Source of the DNA: Saxidomus purpurata
Lineage: Eukaryota > Mollusca > Bivalvia > Venerida > Veneridae
Reading direction: 5' to 3'
DNA: 64,000 nucleotides
Assembly: GCA_022818135.1 (NCBI GenBank)
Contig: JAFMSR010000015.1
Coordinates: 30,342,193 to 30,406,192, forward strand
Below the pieces are notes generated by a model that was given only the letters and a program-made list of their open reading frames with translations, was not told the origin of the DNA and did not search any database. This document shows, piece after piece, positions 12,270 through 23,030 of this stretch; the stretch's first letter is position 1, and every line of letters starts with the position of its first letter. The position numbers were made by a program, and so were the translations under genes.

Positions 12270-14005
12270 GGCAATTGGTAACCAGATGCTAATTCGTCTA
12301 GTGTCAGAATTGTCAATAATAAGTGAATTGGCAAGTGGCACTTTGCAGACAGATGCCAGTTCGAATGGTATCAGAATTGTGTATGATAAATGAGTTGGCA
12401 ATTAACAGCCAGATGTCAATTCAACTTGTGTGACTAATTGTCAAAAATAAATGTATTGGCATTTGACAACTCGCAGCCAGATGCCAATTCTACTTGTGTG
12501 ACGAATTGTCAATAGTAAATGTATTGGCAACTGACAACTAGCAGCCAGATGCCAATTCTACTTGTGTGACGAATTGTCAATTATAAATGTATTGGCAACT
12601 GACAACTGGCAGCCAGATGCCAATTCTACTTGTGTGACGAATTGTCAATTATAAATGTATTGGCAACTGACAACTGGCAGCCAGATGCCAATTCTACTTA
12701 TGTGACGAAATGTCCATAATAAATGTATTGGCAACTGACAACTAGCAGCCAGATGCCAATTCTACTTGTGTGACGAATTGTCCATAATAAATGTATTGGC
12801 AACTGACAACTGGCAGCCGGATGCCAATTCAACTTGTGTGAAGAATTGTCAATAATAGATGTATTAGCAGCTGAGAACTGGCAGCCAGATGCCAATTCTA
12901 CTTGTGAATAAAAAGTGAATGGCAATTGTCAAATTGCAGACAGATGCCAATTCGTTATTCCACGCGAATTAGCAACTGGCAACTGACAGCCAGATGCCAA
13001 TACGTCTTTTGTCTAACATTGTGAATAATAAGTAAATTAGCAACTGGCAGCCAGTTTAGTGAATTGGCAATTTGCAAATGGCAGCCACATGGAAATACGT
13101 TAAACCTCGCTGATTGGCAATGTGCAGCTGGCAGCCAGATGCCAATTCTACATTTATCTAAAATGGTGAATAAAAAGTAAATAGGCAACTGGCAGTCAGG
13201 TGCCAATTCAACTTATGTTTAAAATTGTGAATAATAACTGAATTAAAAACTGTAAAATAACAGCCAGATGCCAATTTGTAAAACCTCTCGAATTTGCAAC
13301 TGGCAGTCAAATGCCTATTCGATTTTTGTCTAAATTTGTGAATAATAAATAAATATGGCAACTGGTAGCCAGATGCCAATTCGGCAACTGATTCAACTTT
13401 AGTCAAAAATTGAAAATAAAAAGTGACTAGCAACTGACTCAACTTTAGTAAAACATCGTTAGTAATAAAAGTTAATTTGCAACTGGCAAACGGCAGCAAG
13501 ATGTCAGTTCGTTCAGCATTGTGATAGGCAACTTGCAGCTAGATGCCAATTCGATTTTTGTCTAAAATTGTGAATGAAAGTGAATAGACAACTGTCAAAT
13601 GACAACCAATTGCCAATTCATTACACCTCACCTCACCCCAGACGTTTTGGTCTAAAATTGTGACTTATAAGTGAATTGGCAACTGGCGGCCAAGTGCCAA
13701 TTCGACTTGTATCACGATTGTGAATAATATCGGTTAGTGAATTGGCAACCGACAAATGTCAGTCAGATGCAAATTATTTAGACCTTGCTAATTTTCAATA
13801 CGCAATTGGCAGTCAGATGCCAATTCGCCATTTGTTTAAAATTGTGAATAAACAGTGAATTAGCAACTGGCAAATAATTCTTTTGAACCACTCGAATTGG
13901 CAACTGGCAGCCAGATACCAATTCGACTTTTCTGGAAAAAAAAGTGAATAATAACATACTGTCAAATGACATTCGTTAAACCTCGCAAATTGACAACTGG
14001 CAAAT
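12270..14005. repeat. 68-bp minisatellite array with hairpin-forming units
   Basis: In the core (about 12405-12950) GCAGCCAGAT-type anchors fall at 12473, 12541, 12609, 12677, 12745, 12813 and 12881, an exact 68-bp period over seven units. Outside the core, units are degenerate and unevenly spaced as far as about 14005. Each unit holds ATTGGCA and its complement TGCCAAT about 20 nt apart, often extended to GAATTGGCA/TGCCAATTC, so each can fold into a hairpin. Overlapping minus-strand frames ('QLPIRV', 'ASGCQLP') are by-products of the repeat. Confidence 0.9.
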
Positions 14006-14312
14006 GACATTAAAACCATATTATTATTAATATTGAATTTAATAACATACATGTACTTTCTGTAATGCGTCACCTACGTGTGTAAGTAATAACTTTTGAG
14101 TGTTTGTCGAAGAACTGTGATTTTCCCCAATACTTATTACACGAAGGCCATATTGAAAATATGATGTTATATGGAATATCTGTATAAATGTCATAATATG
14201 TTACCTTCTCAAAAAAGAAAGAAAAAAGAATTGATTATCACATGTACTATTATTTTTATTATTTTCATCATTATCTTATTATTATTATTATTTATTGAAC
14301 TTGTATCGTATC
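14006..14312. other. AT-rich spacer with ATT-rich tract
   Basis: Contains an imperfect (ATT)n run at about 14250-14295 and ends with a short ATCGT repeat that forms the tail of the adjacent SINE. Confidence 0.6.
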
Positions 14313-14600
14313 GTATATTAGGGTTTTATCGTTGATACCGGTTTCCCACATGACCAACGCCCCCAGAAGAGGTTAGTTATTTTAGGTTTCAGAGGATAGT
14401 GCAAGTCACAGAAAGCGTCTCGATTCCAGAGACACCCCTGGTTCTTCTAACATGTCAGGTGTATAGTACCCATACATGGGGCTCGGTTTTAGTCTCATCC
14501 TAAAGACTGTTAGTAATTTTAGTTGGTCAGCCCTGGGATTCGAACCCGCTACCTCGAGATTACAAGTCTTGTGCTCTACCCATTGAGCTAACCGGGCTGA
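14313..14600 (-). mobile_element. tRNA-derived SINE, copy 1, with target-site duplication
   Basis: On the minus strand the element begins with a tRNA-Thr(TGU)-like head: GGTTAGCTCAATGGGTAGAG (A-box), anticodon loop CTTGTAA and B-box GGTTCGAATCC. About 200 bp of unrelated body and a short GATAC-repeat tail follow. Near-identical 13-mers flank it, TTTATTGAACTTG (14291-14303) and TTTATGGAACTTG (14603-14615), one mismatch apart, as expected of a retroposed target-site duplication. A second copy is at 22000-22270. The T-stem is damaged, so it is not a functional tRNA. Confidence 0.85.
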
Positions 14601-14615
14601 CATTTATGGAACTTG

Positions 14616-17044
14616 CACATAATGATTTCCTTAACAAAATCGAGGCCAGGCCAGCAATTAGGGCGCAATGTTTTGTACATTTTAGTTATGATCTAAAAAC
14701 TAAGCCAAATTTGAAACGAATTCATCTAGGCTCAAAATCTAGATTAAACGATAGAATAATCGTGTATGCACCCCAGTAGCCATGCTTTCTACCTGATCAA
14801 AATGAAAGGAATGTTTGTTTTTCTAATCTGGAGCATCTACGTTCGTCCTTTTGAAATTAGATCACAATCTTAAGTTATTATTCACTTAGAAAAGAACCGT
14901 AGAATGTTTGTCTCCATAGTTGCTGACGTCAAGTTCATACTTTTTAAATTTGATAATAAGGTGTCAGAATCACATTATCATAATAAACATCTACATGTGT
15001 ATTTAATTTTGCCTTGATCCTCTTGTAATACTCACGAAAACAAAGTTTGATGTATATAGAGTCGTTGGTGACTTGTTCGCTCCATATCTCCTAAACCCCT
15101 TGAAGGATTTTCATGAAACTTAGGTCGAATGCTCATTTCATGAAGACAACGTCCAGAACGCATGTTTGTCAGGATGAAACTTTTCGGGTGATGTTCGGGA
15201 GCAGGTTATTGTAAAGTGCATCACATATAGAGCAATGGTCGTTTTCTGGAGCTCCTGAATATCGCCCAAAAATTTTCATCCTGCGCCAAACATCGCCTTT
15301 TTTCGTATATATGGTGTTTTTCAAACTTGAAACATCGATTTTGACATTAAAGGATGGAAGGATGATGGTGAAAAGGTTAAAAATATAGTACATCATGAAA
15401 TTGTCTTTGATTTGCAATATTTTTAAAGAAATGCGTCCATAAACTTTCAAATTGTCAAAATTAACGTTAAGTTTAGCATTTAACCTCGCCGTTTTACTGT
15501 AAAATAACATCTTTTCAGGATCTTAGATCGACTTTGGAAACCTCATTTCTTATATGATAAGGCACATGAGGTGATTTTACCGAATATTTCTTTTTATAGA
15601 CCAAAATGAGGAGAAATACTTTCCCCACTAAAGTTTTTTTTAAAATCAATCTATCGATCCTGCGCCGAGCACTGCATCCTGCACCGAACATATCCGGTTA
15701 CCTAGTGTGTAGTAGGTCTATATAATTGTGTCATTCCTGAACATAAGTAGCGTAATTCTGTTTTACGGCCTATAGATATGCATCTAATTATATGAATATG
15801 AATTATTAAATCTTCCTGCAAGAAGTTGCTTTGGTGCTGTATTCGGATCAGATGTGCGCGTGTTCCGAATATAGATCCTGTTTGAAACGCCTAATGTGAA
15901 ACTGCAAAAACTATTATATTAATTTTACATGGACGCGTGCTCCGAATTAAAGCCGTGGAGTTAAATCCTAAGGTAGCAATATCTACAGCATTACTAATGG
16001 TTGCAGAAACACTGCATGTGTCTTATAGTCAAATTTCATCAATACCATTTTCAAACATCGAAGAACATCTGACGGTCCTTGTATGAGTGCATAACGGCAA
16101 CGTATCAATATGGCTTTGATGAGGGCACAATTGATTTTATAAATATAGACTTATAAATAAAGTAATACCGAGAATTATGTCTGACGACAACGGATGTACT
16201 TGTTTTGCTTTGAATTAGATTGACAATATACACGTGATATATGTGTTAGAAAAAAACGACTGTTCAGTTAACAGCAGTGAGGACACTGCGGAACAGCTGT
16301 GCGGAAAGAGAAGCATGTGATGTTCCGTTTGCCAATAAATTGTTCATATATTGACTGTTGTTTAAGAACCGTGCTAACTTAACTGAGTTGTATAAACTCT
16401 TGTACATATATCAAATAGTTATTAACAAATTAATCTTAAAATCGTAACACAAATATTCACAGGAACGTACGAGGATTTTTAAAACTGGATAAGCTTTGAA
16501 ACTTACTCTCACGATTGAAGTATGTAATTTATTTTATGATACTTTTATGATATACGTACTTAATTATTTTTTCAATTATTTTTATAAAACGGTTTCATTC
16601 TTTTATATTTTACCGTAGTGTTGCCATTAGTATGAATAGAACCTGTATTTAATCAGAGTTTTTCATTTTATCATGTGATCTGTACCATTCGCTCAACAGC
16701 AGATGCCAGTTTTTTTTTTCATTCGAAGTAATTGGTTAATGACGTCATTTGTTTCAGTACAAAAATGTTAACCGCCGGAAACCTCTTCTAAGCGATTCTG
16801 TTTGTCGTAAATTTATTTATCTCTCTCTCTCTCTCTATTTTTATTATTTAAAGTCATAAAAAAACTTTGTAAGTCATTGATTATATCCGGCTGTGTTAAT
16901 TGTGTATATTAATGGCAGACCAGCATTGCTGTTTTTTTTCAATCTGACCGAACATACGTTTTAATTAACATAAGCCCCACACAAATTGCAGCTACTCGAA
17001 GAGCTTGTGTTCTACGTGTTTATACTCGTATAAAAGCGAAATTA
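14616..17044. other. Non-coding, minor repeats only
   Basis: 15040-15180 resembles a dispersed repeat ('ctccatatctcctaaacccc'). The phrase CCTGCGCC(A/G)A(A/G)CA recurs near 15280 and 15659, with a variant at 15679. A (CT)n tract lies at about 16820-16836. The 113-codon minus-strand frame at 15169-15510 shows nothing recognisable. Confidence 0.4.
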
Positions 17045-17180
17045 TTACGGCTGACTGGCCGGAATGTGGTCGTAAATGTCTTCCCTCTCTACATCTATCT
17101 TCTGGTCTTCTCGCATTTCTGAATCCAAGTCTCCTTCGTTCTTGTCAAATCGGTGCCTATGGGTACGGAGGTATCCAGGT
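17045..17180 (-). CDS. Candidate 3'-terminal exon with acidic tail (unrecognised gene)
   Basis: On the minus strand, after an acceptor-like TCTGCAG (17181-17187), the frame reads 44 residues to a TAA at 17045-17047. It begins PGYLRTHRHRFDKNEGDLDS, continues through an acidic stretch with EREDIYDHI and ends PASQP. The composition (D/E/K/R/Q-rich, low in Leu and Phe) is unlike the low-complexity frames around it. It resembles the cytoplasmic tail of a receptor with a possible phosphotyrosine site (IYDHI). The frame is closed just upstream by a TAA, so an intron is needed. I found no safe upstream exon, only a possible GTAAGC donor 37 bp away, too close for a normal intron. Family unknown; it may be a gene fragment. 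Confidence 0.35.
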
Positions 17181-17696
17181 CTGCAGACTTATAATGCTTG
17201 TGTATGTTCTTGCTTACAGTGGATCCCTGATCTCCCCACTCGGACCCTTCCCACCAATTTATTCTTTATTGTTCTGTTGTTTTCTTAGTTATACATGAAA
17301 GATATGGGTTTTTTTTTAAAATATCAGTCTACTTTTTCTCCATCATTTCACTCACTCAAACAAACGAAACATTCAGTGTTCACGAAATGAAGATAGCATG
17401 TCATAACGAAATATTGCTTCGCGAAAGTGTATGTTGTAATTACGAGATGTTGTTTATTTTCATACGAAATATTTCGGTATGTATATAAATAACTTTTTGT
17501 TTTTACGAATTAAAGAAAACATTTTTCTGATGAAATAAATGTTTGTAATGTTACTTCTGTTAGGGACACCTTACATATTAAGAACATAGGATACTAAAAA
17601 GACATTATTTCATTGTTTTGATAGTGTCTTTGCTGTGGGTAAATCTTTTACAGAGGGTAATAATTTAAAATGAATTTCCCTTTGTTTTAATTGCAG
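17181..17696. other. Non-coding spacer
   Basis: Nothing supported beyond open plus-strand frames overlapping 17005-17298, which I regard as shadows. Confidence 0.4.
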
Positions 17697-17773
17697 GGTG
17701 ATATTACGAATCAGCCTTGCTGCCCCTCTCCCCGGTACTATGTTTGTTTTTACGGACGCTACTAGCTATTTAG
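17697..17773 (+). CDS. Orphan exon with VWA-domain-like reading
   Basis: A 77-bp segment is framed by a strong acceptor (TTTGTTTTAATTGCAG before 17697) and a consensus donor (TTTAG|GTAAGT at 17773/17774). One of its three forward frames is open throughout and reads VILRISLAAPLPGTMFVFTD followed by ATSYL. The stretch LPGTMFVFTDAT resembles the beta-strand and 'VFTDA.' turn of von Willebrand A domains of the hemicentin/VWA7 type. The exon carries one base of a split codon at each end. I could not find the preceding or following VWA exons nearby, so it may be a remnant or captured gene fragment. It could also be a 5' untranslated exon of the receptor that starts 930 bp downstream. The homology call is from memory of the family pattern only. 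Confidence 0.4.
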
Positions 17774-18705
17774 GTAAGTGGTCATAACTGTGGAAGATTT
17801 AATCAAACGGTTTACTGCCCAGGTGTAACCGCTGTAATTATAGGAAGGATTTGATAGCCCAATTACCATCGGTAGTTGCACCGGTGGGGTGCTAAAAGAA
17901 ACATATTTTCATAGTGAAAGTACGACCTATTTTTCTTAGTGGTTTAAATGACCTTCTAGCTGAACCAGTGACCGCAAAGGGACCTATGTGTAGCTGTTTG
18001 TTAGAGTTCAACGTGAAAATAAAAATACCGGAATAAATTCACTTTTTAATAGGAATATGTACATAATTAAGTCAGAAGTTTTATAGGAAAACCGCGTTCC
18101 TCGTCTGATATATTCAGTAATTCGCAGAATGAAAAAAGACAGAGGTTTAGTTCGTCGTTAATTCGGGAATACGTAAGTATAAGATATGATAGACTGAGCT
18201 GTTTTATGAGATCGCATGAAGCACATAATGGTTTTTTGACAAGTATTTATTTTCTTAACGTAACACAGAATTACCCATCACTTTATAAGATTGCACAATT
18301 ACACACGTATTACCTATAGAACAATTATCTGACTCTAATTTCATGCAATTTTGAACTTTTTTTCTAGCTCTGGATAGGATGCTGATCTTACATTGAATAC
18401 GGGATGTATATCGAGACATAGATTTCATCTTTATGACTGAAATTATTGGGTTTTTATGCTAGTTGAAAATAGAAAACTTATTAAAGGAGAAATCGAGGAG
18501 ATACCGATTGTGTATTATTATTTTGTGACATAGCTACTTGGATTTTAGTGCTTCGTACTGATGTATTTCAGATGTGTGATATACCCGCCGTCTGTGTCGT
18601 CTGCGACTTACCGCTCTGGATGAAAATTAATAATGGAGGTGCTATTGTGTTCTAGGGAAGCTTAACTGTTGTCCGATTGACAGGGGTCGAGTACACCATT
18701 CACCC
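17774..18705 (+). other. Upstream region of the receptor gene
   Basis: No TATA box can be assigned with confidence. AG sites usable as 3' splice sites lie at 18570-18571 (TGATGTATTTCAG) and 18654-18655 (GTGTTCTAG), so the start codon may sit on an exon that begins within this stretch. An in-frame TAA at 18631-18633 makes the ATG at 18706 the first in-frame Met if the region is unspliced. Confidence 0.4.
18633..18665 (+). promoter_or_regulatory. Possible uORF (10 codons) before the receptor start
   Basis: ATG at 18633 opens a ten-codon frame (MEVLLCSREA) closed by TAA at 18663-18665, 40 bp before the receptor ATG and out of frame with it. It matters only if the mRNA 5' end lies upstream of 18633 and the AG at 18655 is not used as an acceptor. 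Confidence 0.25.
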
Positions 18706-18976
18706 ATGAACGGAACACTTGCATATTTTGGATATGAAGTGGTCAGCATGAATGGATCATCCGGTGGTGACGTCACCTCACAGCACAACTGGGAGGTACT
18801 GTTCCTGTTACCCCTTGTGGTATTCGGTGTGGCGGGAAACGTTCTAGTATCCATGGCAGTTGCTATGGAAAAGCGTCTACAAAGTGTGACCAACTACTTC
18901 CTGTTATCGCTCGCTATCACGGACCTGTTAGTCTGCATTATAGTGTGGCCTTTTAGTATTCTTAATGAGTTTTTAG
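18706..18976 (+). CDS. Divergent 5-HT2-like aminergic GPCR, exon 1 (N-terminus to TM2)
   Basis: Encodes residues 1-90 plus the first base of codon 91 of a 545-residue plasma-membrane receptor. The N-terminus is short, with two N-glycosylation sequons (N2-G-T, N16-G-S). TM1 (about 31-55) holds the GN motif (AGNVLV). TM2 (about 64-89) holds the sodium-site aspartate in SLAITDLL and the WPFSIL end typical of amine receptors. ATG 18706 is chosen because TM1 follows at the expected distance and an in-frame stop lies at 18631. A consensus donor (TTTTAG|GTGAGT) ends the exon in phase 1. Joined to exon 2, the junction reads ILNEFLG-YWPLN, which lines up with ILYG-YRWPLP of 5-HT2 receptors, confirming the join without a gap. 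The exon is clearly more GC-rich than its flanks. Confidence 0.93.
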
Positions 18977-18982
18977 GTGAGT

Positions 18983-19417
18983 TTGATTCATTTTATCGTT
19001 TTTGATTATCAATTTTTTCTGACAGACCACTGTTGGTTTGCATAATTATGTGTTGCATTTACTTTCAAAACATCGCAGAATTTAACATCTCTAACTTGCT
19101 CAAAGTAACTAAAATTTGATTAATCGGTGAGTCGATAAGATATAAAGAAACACCAAATAAAAAAAGAAAAAAAAGTTACCAATTGAATCCGATATTATTG
19201 CCTTGGAACCATCAGTTAACCGAAAATTGGAAACTTGGATTTCAAACGGGTTTGTTGCATGTTAATCTCTCTGTTCCCCTGACTCAACCTAAGTGAAAAT
19301 TGTGTAAAAAATACACCCACGCTCTAACATTAGCAAGCAGTGCCTGAACTGTTCAAAACATAAAGTTGAAATAAAATATTTAAGCATGTAATATTTCCAT
19401 AAATTACTCCGTCATTA
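18983..19417. other. Intron sequence, nothing recognised
   Basis: AT-rich sequence with no supported feature. Confidence 0.45.
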
Positions 19418-19457
19418 GCTCGACTATTCGAAGAATAAGGAGACTATTGCACTCGCC

Positions 19458-19495
<38 letters not shown>

Positions 19496-20770
19496 TGCGT
19501 TGGTTAAAGTTTTTAATAAAGTCAAATGTCTTGAATACTATCAAAGGTATTGACTTGAAACTCAAAATATATCTTTACCATCAACATCTACACCTGAGGA
19601 AACAATCCCCATAACTCTGTTTTGATTTTTGACAGATTTATGCCCCTTTTTAACTTAGAATTTTTGGTTAAAGTTTTTTATAAATTCAAATATCTTGCAT
19701 ATTTTCAAAGGTTTGGCTTGAAACTCAAAATATATCTTTACCATCAACATCTACACCTGAGGAAACAATCCTCATAACTCTGTTTTGATTTTTGACAGAT
19801 TTATGCCCCTTTTTAACTTAGAATTTTTTGTTAAAGTTTTTAATAAAGTCAAATATCCTGAATACTATCAAAGGTATTGACTTGAAACTCAAACTGTATG
19901 TTAACCATCAACATCTACACCTGAGGAAACAATCCCCATAACTCTGTTTTGATTTTTGACAGATTTATGCCGCTTTTTAACTTAGAATTTTTGGTTAAAG
20001 TTCAAATATCTTGAATACTATCAAAGGTATTGACTTGAAACTCAAAGAATGTGTCTACAATCAACATCTACACCTGAGGAAACAATCCCCATAACTCTGT
20101 TTTGATTTTTGACAGATTTATGCCCCTTTTTAACTTAGAATATTTGGTAAAAGATTTTATAAAGTCAAATGTTTTGAATACTATCAAAGGTATTGACTTG
20201 AAACTCAAAGTATGTGTCTACCATCAACATCTACATCTGAGGAAACAATCCCCATAACTCTGTTTTGATTTTTGACAGATTTATGCCCCTTTTTAACTTT
20301 GATTTTTTTATGGACTTAAAATGTATGTTTACTGTCAACATCTTCACCAATATTTTGATTTTTGACATTTATGCCCCTTTTAACTTAGAATTTTGTCACA
20401 GTTTTTACCAGACTAACATGGAAATACTCGAAATGGCTTTCTTTTTGAAATATCATAGAATAATTATGCGCATGCAGCGGTCATGCTTTTTAATTCTATA
20501 CATTTCAATTTTGAAAAGTTACAAAGTTATTCATGATCAAATTTACAAGGTTATGTTTTCTTTGAAATTATCCCCTCCTCCCTCCACTTGGCTTACAGAA
20601 TCCAGAGTAAGGCTTTGAATGTATGTACTTTACAAAGGTCTTTGAACAAGTTTCATATCTTTGACCTTAATTTACGACAATTACACAATACTCCTGTTCT
20701 TTGACAAAAAACCCATTTTACCAACAACCTTTCGAATAGTCGAGCGTGCTGTCATGTGACAGCTCTTGTT
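19418..20770 (+). mobile_element. Helentron-like non-autonomous element, full-length copy B
   Basis: Same ends as copy A: GCTCGACTATTCGAA at 19418-19432, TTCGAATAGTCGAGC at 20731-20745, hairpin GCTGTCATGTGACAGC at 20748-20763, then TCTTGTT. The CGGCGT tract is shorter (about five units, 19460-19496). GACAGATTTATG anchors at 19631, 19794, 19958, 20111 and 20274 give a 163-164 bp core period; the 153-bp interval reflects an 11-bp deletion. By eye it is very close to copy A, pointing to recent activity. It lies in the receptor intron in the same orientation as the gene. Confidence 0.8.
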
Positions 20771-21999
20771 TTCATTTCTTGTCTGCATACATGCACACCA
20801 AGGTAAAAGAAGATTGTCGCCGATCAAATTGTATTTAAGCATTTACATTGTCTGTTCATAGATTAACTAGACACTTTCCTCAACATACAAAGTAACGTAA
20901 ATTGCGAAATTTCAGGCAATACAAATCAGTGTTCGTAGGTCTACAGCAAAGAAATGTAACTGTTTTGTTTTCTTGAAGCGTAGTGGGCACATAATAGGAT
21001 GGTTCGATTCGAGAAAAAAAGCAGTTTTCTAATTAGGTTACTCTTTAAATACACATTTAAATTACACAGCAGACCACCAAAGTGTAATTTACCAGATTTG
21101 AATCCACAGGGTTTACTAATTTAAAATACATTATCAAACGCACGGATGTCTAATTGATTTATACAGCTCCTGTTTCAACTTTTCCAAAAAATGTTCCGAT
21201 AACAGAAGTAGAAAACAATCATTACAAATCTAAATTTTTTCCCTGGATAACCAAACAGTAAGAGCACCATCCACAGATCACCAACGCCGGTACAGGGGGG
21301 TTCGAAATGTTTGTTGTAAGTTGTAACTACAGCAGTAACAGTAGTTTTTCGTTCTTTAAATATTTCATCTGTCAGTCCGTAGGATCAACCAATGCATCAC
21401 CCACCTTAGTAGCGAGTTTCTTATATGCACACAGTCAATCATTATCATCACTACTTCATCAAAACTTCTGTCCTGTTATAAAATTTTCCATACTACATCT
21501 ATTTTTACACTTAAACCGCTTGCATTGTACAATACTAGGATTTTGCGGTAACAATGACTGGTTTGTGCGTAAATTAATTATGTATACTTTAAACTAATAC
21601 TAGCAGGAACATTTTCTTATCTACATCACGGTACTACATACATATATATGCCTGCCCGTTCGTTCGCCTGTCTGTACTTTTGGATGAAAGTCAATGTTCC
21701 TGTTACAGTGTGTTTAGCTTAAATCTTCATTTCATATAAGAATGAATTATTCTCTCAGCAATAATAGACGAACACACTGAGCAGAAAGAAAAGAGTTTAC
21801 ATGCAAGCTTCAAAAAATGGTTTGAATGCCAAACACGTTTTGGTTCTCAAGTGAGCTGATAGGACCATCGTGACTCACCTGTTATGTTTATGCACGCTAC
21901 CCTGGTGCGGCATAACCAGCTGGATTATTCTTTGTGCAACCAACTTGTTTAAAAATTCAAAGTGATCCTTGGACTTTAAACATTATGATTAAACTTTAT
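20771..21999. other. Intron sequence, nothing recognised
   Basis: The 96-codon open frame at 21307-21597 is Ser/Phe-rich with no motif and no splice support. Confidence 0.45.
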
Positions 22000-22270
22000 G
22001 TATATTAGGGTTTTATCGTTGATACCGGTTTCCCATAATGACCAATGCCCCCAGAAGAGGTTAGTTATTTTAGGTTTTCGGAGGATAGTGCAAGATACAA
22101 AAAGCGTCCCAATTCCAGAGACACCCCTGGTATAGCACCCATACATGGGGCCTCGTTTTAAGTCTCATCCAACAGATTGTTAGTAATTTTAGTTGGTCAG
22201 CCCCGGGAATCGAACCAGCTACCTCGTGATTACAAGTGTCGTGCTCTACCAATTGAGCTAACTTGGCTGA
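22000..22270 (-). mobile_element. tRNA-derived SINE, copy 2
   Basis: Same family and orientation as 14313-14600. The tRNA-Thr-like head is at the right (A-box GTTAGCTCAATTGGTAGAG, loop CTTGTAA, B-box GGTTCGATTCC) and the body is shared. A deletion of about 17 bp relative to copy 1 removes the 'tcttctaacatgtcagg' stretch. The target-site duplication is no longer clear. Confidence 0.85.
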
Positions 22271-22866
22271 AGAAACTGTTCCCTCGCACTCGGTATTTAA
22301 ACAGTGGTTACGGTCCGTCTGAGTCCTTAACAGACAAATAATAAGTTGAGGTCATGATTATGTTTTTGTTATACAGACCGTATGATTAATGATTACCATC
22401 TAAATATTGTTCTACGACAGAATGATTACACCCTCTATAGATCTAAGAAGTAAATGAATTTAGTTTGTCTGGTTTTAGATAATCAAGTGATTTGGATATT
22501 TTCAGCTAGCAATGCTCTGATTGTACAAGATTATTCCATTGACGGCAGTAATTATGACTGTCTGCAATGATAAGTACATAGTATGCCAGAAAATACGATT
22601 TCTTCAAGGATAATAACACTTTATATGTATACTCGGCCATTTAAAGGGACGCTTTTACTCAAAAAGTAAACAAACACATTAAATTTTAATATAACCACGT
22701 ACTCGATACTTTTTCTCTCCGAGTTTCTGACCACGCAACGTAATGAGTGAAATACCCTCTTTGGGAGCGTTAAAAATATCAAGATTTTTTTTTTAGAGAC
22801 TCCTGAATACATGGAAAGTAGTTTTTATCAACACTTAGGGTATTCGCCGTCACATTGAGCATGATA
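22271..22866. other. Intron sequence, nothing recognised
   Basis: No supported feature. Confidence 0.45.
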
Positions 22867-22907
22867 AATCAATCAATCGATGGATCAATCAATAGATCGA
22901 TCGATCG

Positions 22908-23002
<95 letters not shown>

Positions 23003-23030
23003 TAATCAATTAAAATCAATCAATCAATCA
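22867..23030. repeat. (AATC)n microsatellite
   Basis: About 160 bp of tetranucleotide repeat, pure in the middle, with ATCG variants at the left and broken units at the right. Confidence 0.97.

Noticed and set aside
12405..12950. NF-I binding sites (TTGGC...GCCAA) in the minisatellite
   Set aside because: The half-sites are about 20 nt apart, not the 5-nt spacing NF-I needs; better explained as hairpin arms.
12270..14005. CRISPR-like array
   Set aside because: Units are adjacent 68-bp tandem repeats without unique spacers, in animal DNA; it is a minisatellite.
14522..14600. Functional tRNA-Thr gene
   Set aside because: The T-stem is mismatched, the acceptor stem is imperfect, and the sequence is the head of a repeated element with a target-site duplication.
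18642..18893. 83-codon minus-strand frame over receptor exon 1
   Set aside because: Antisense shadow of a strongly supported coding exon.
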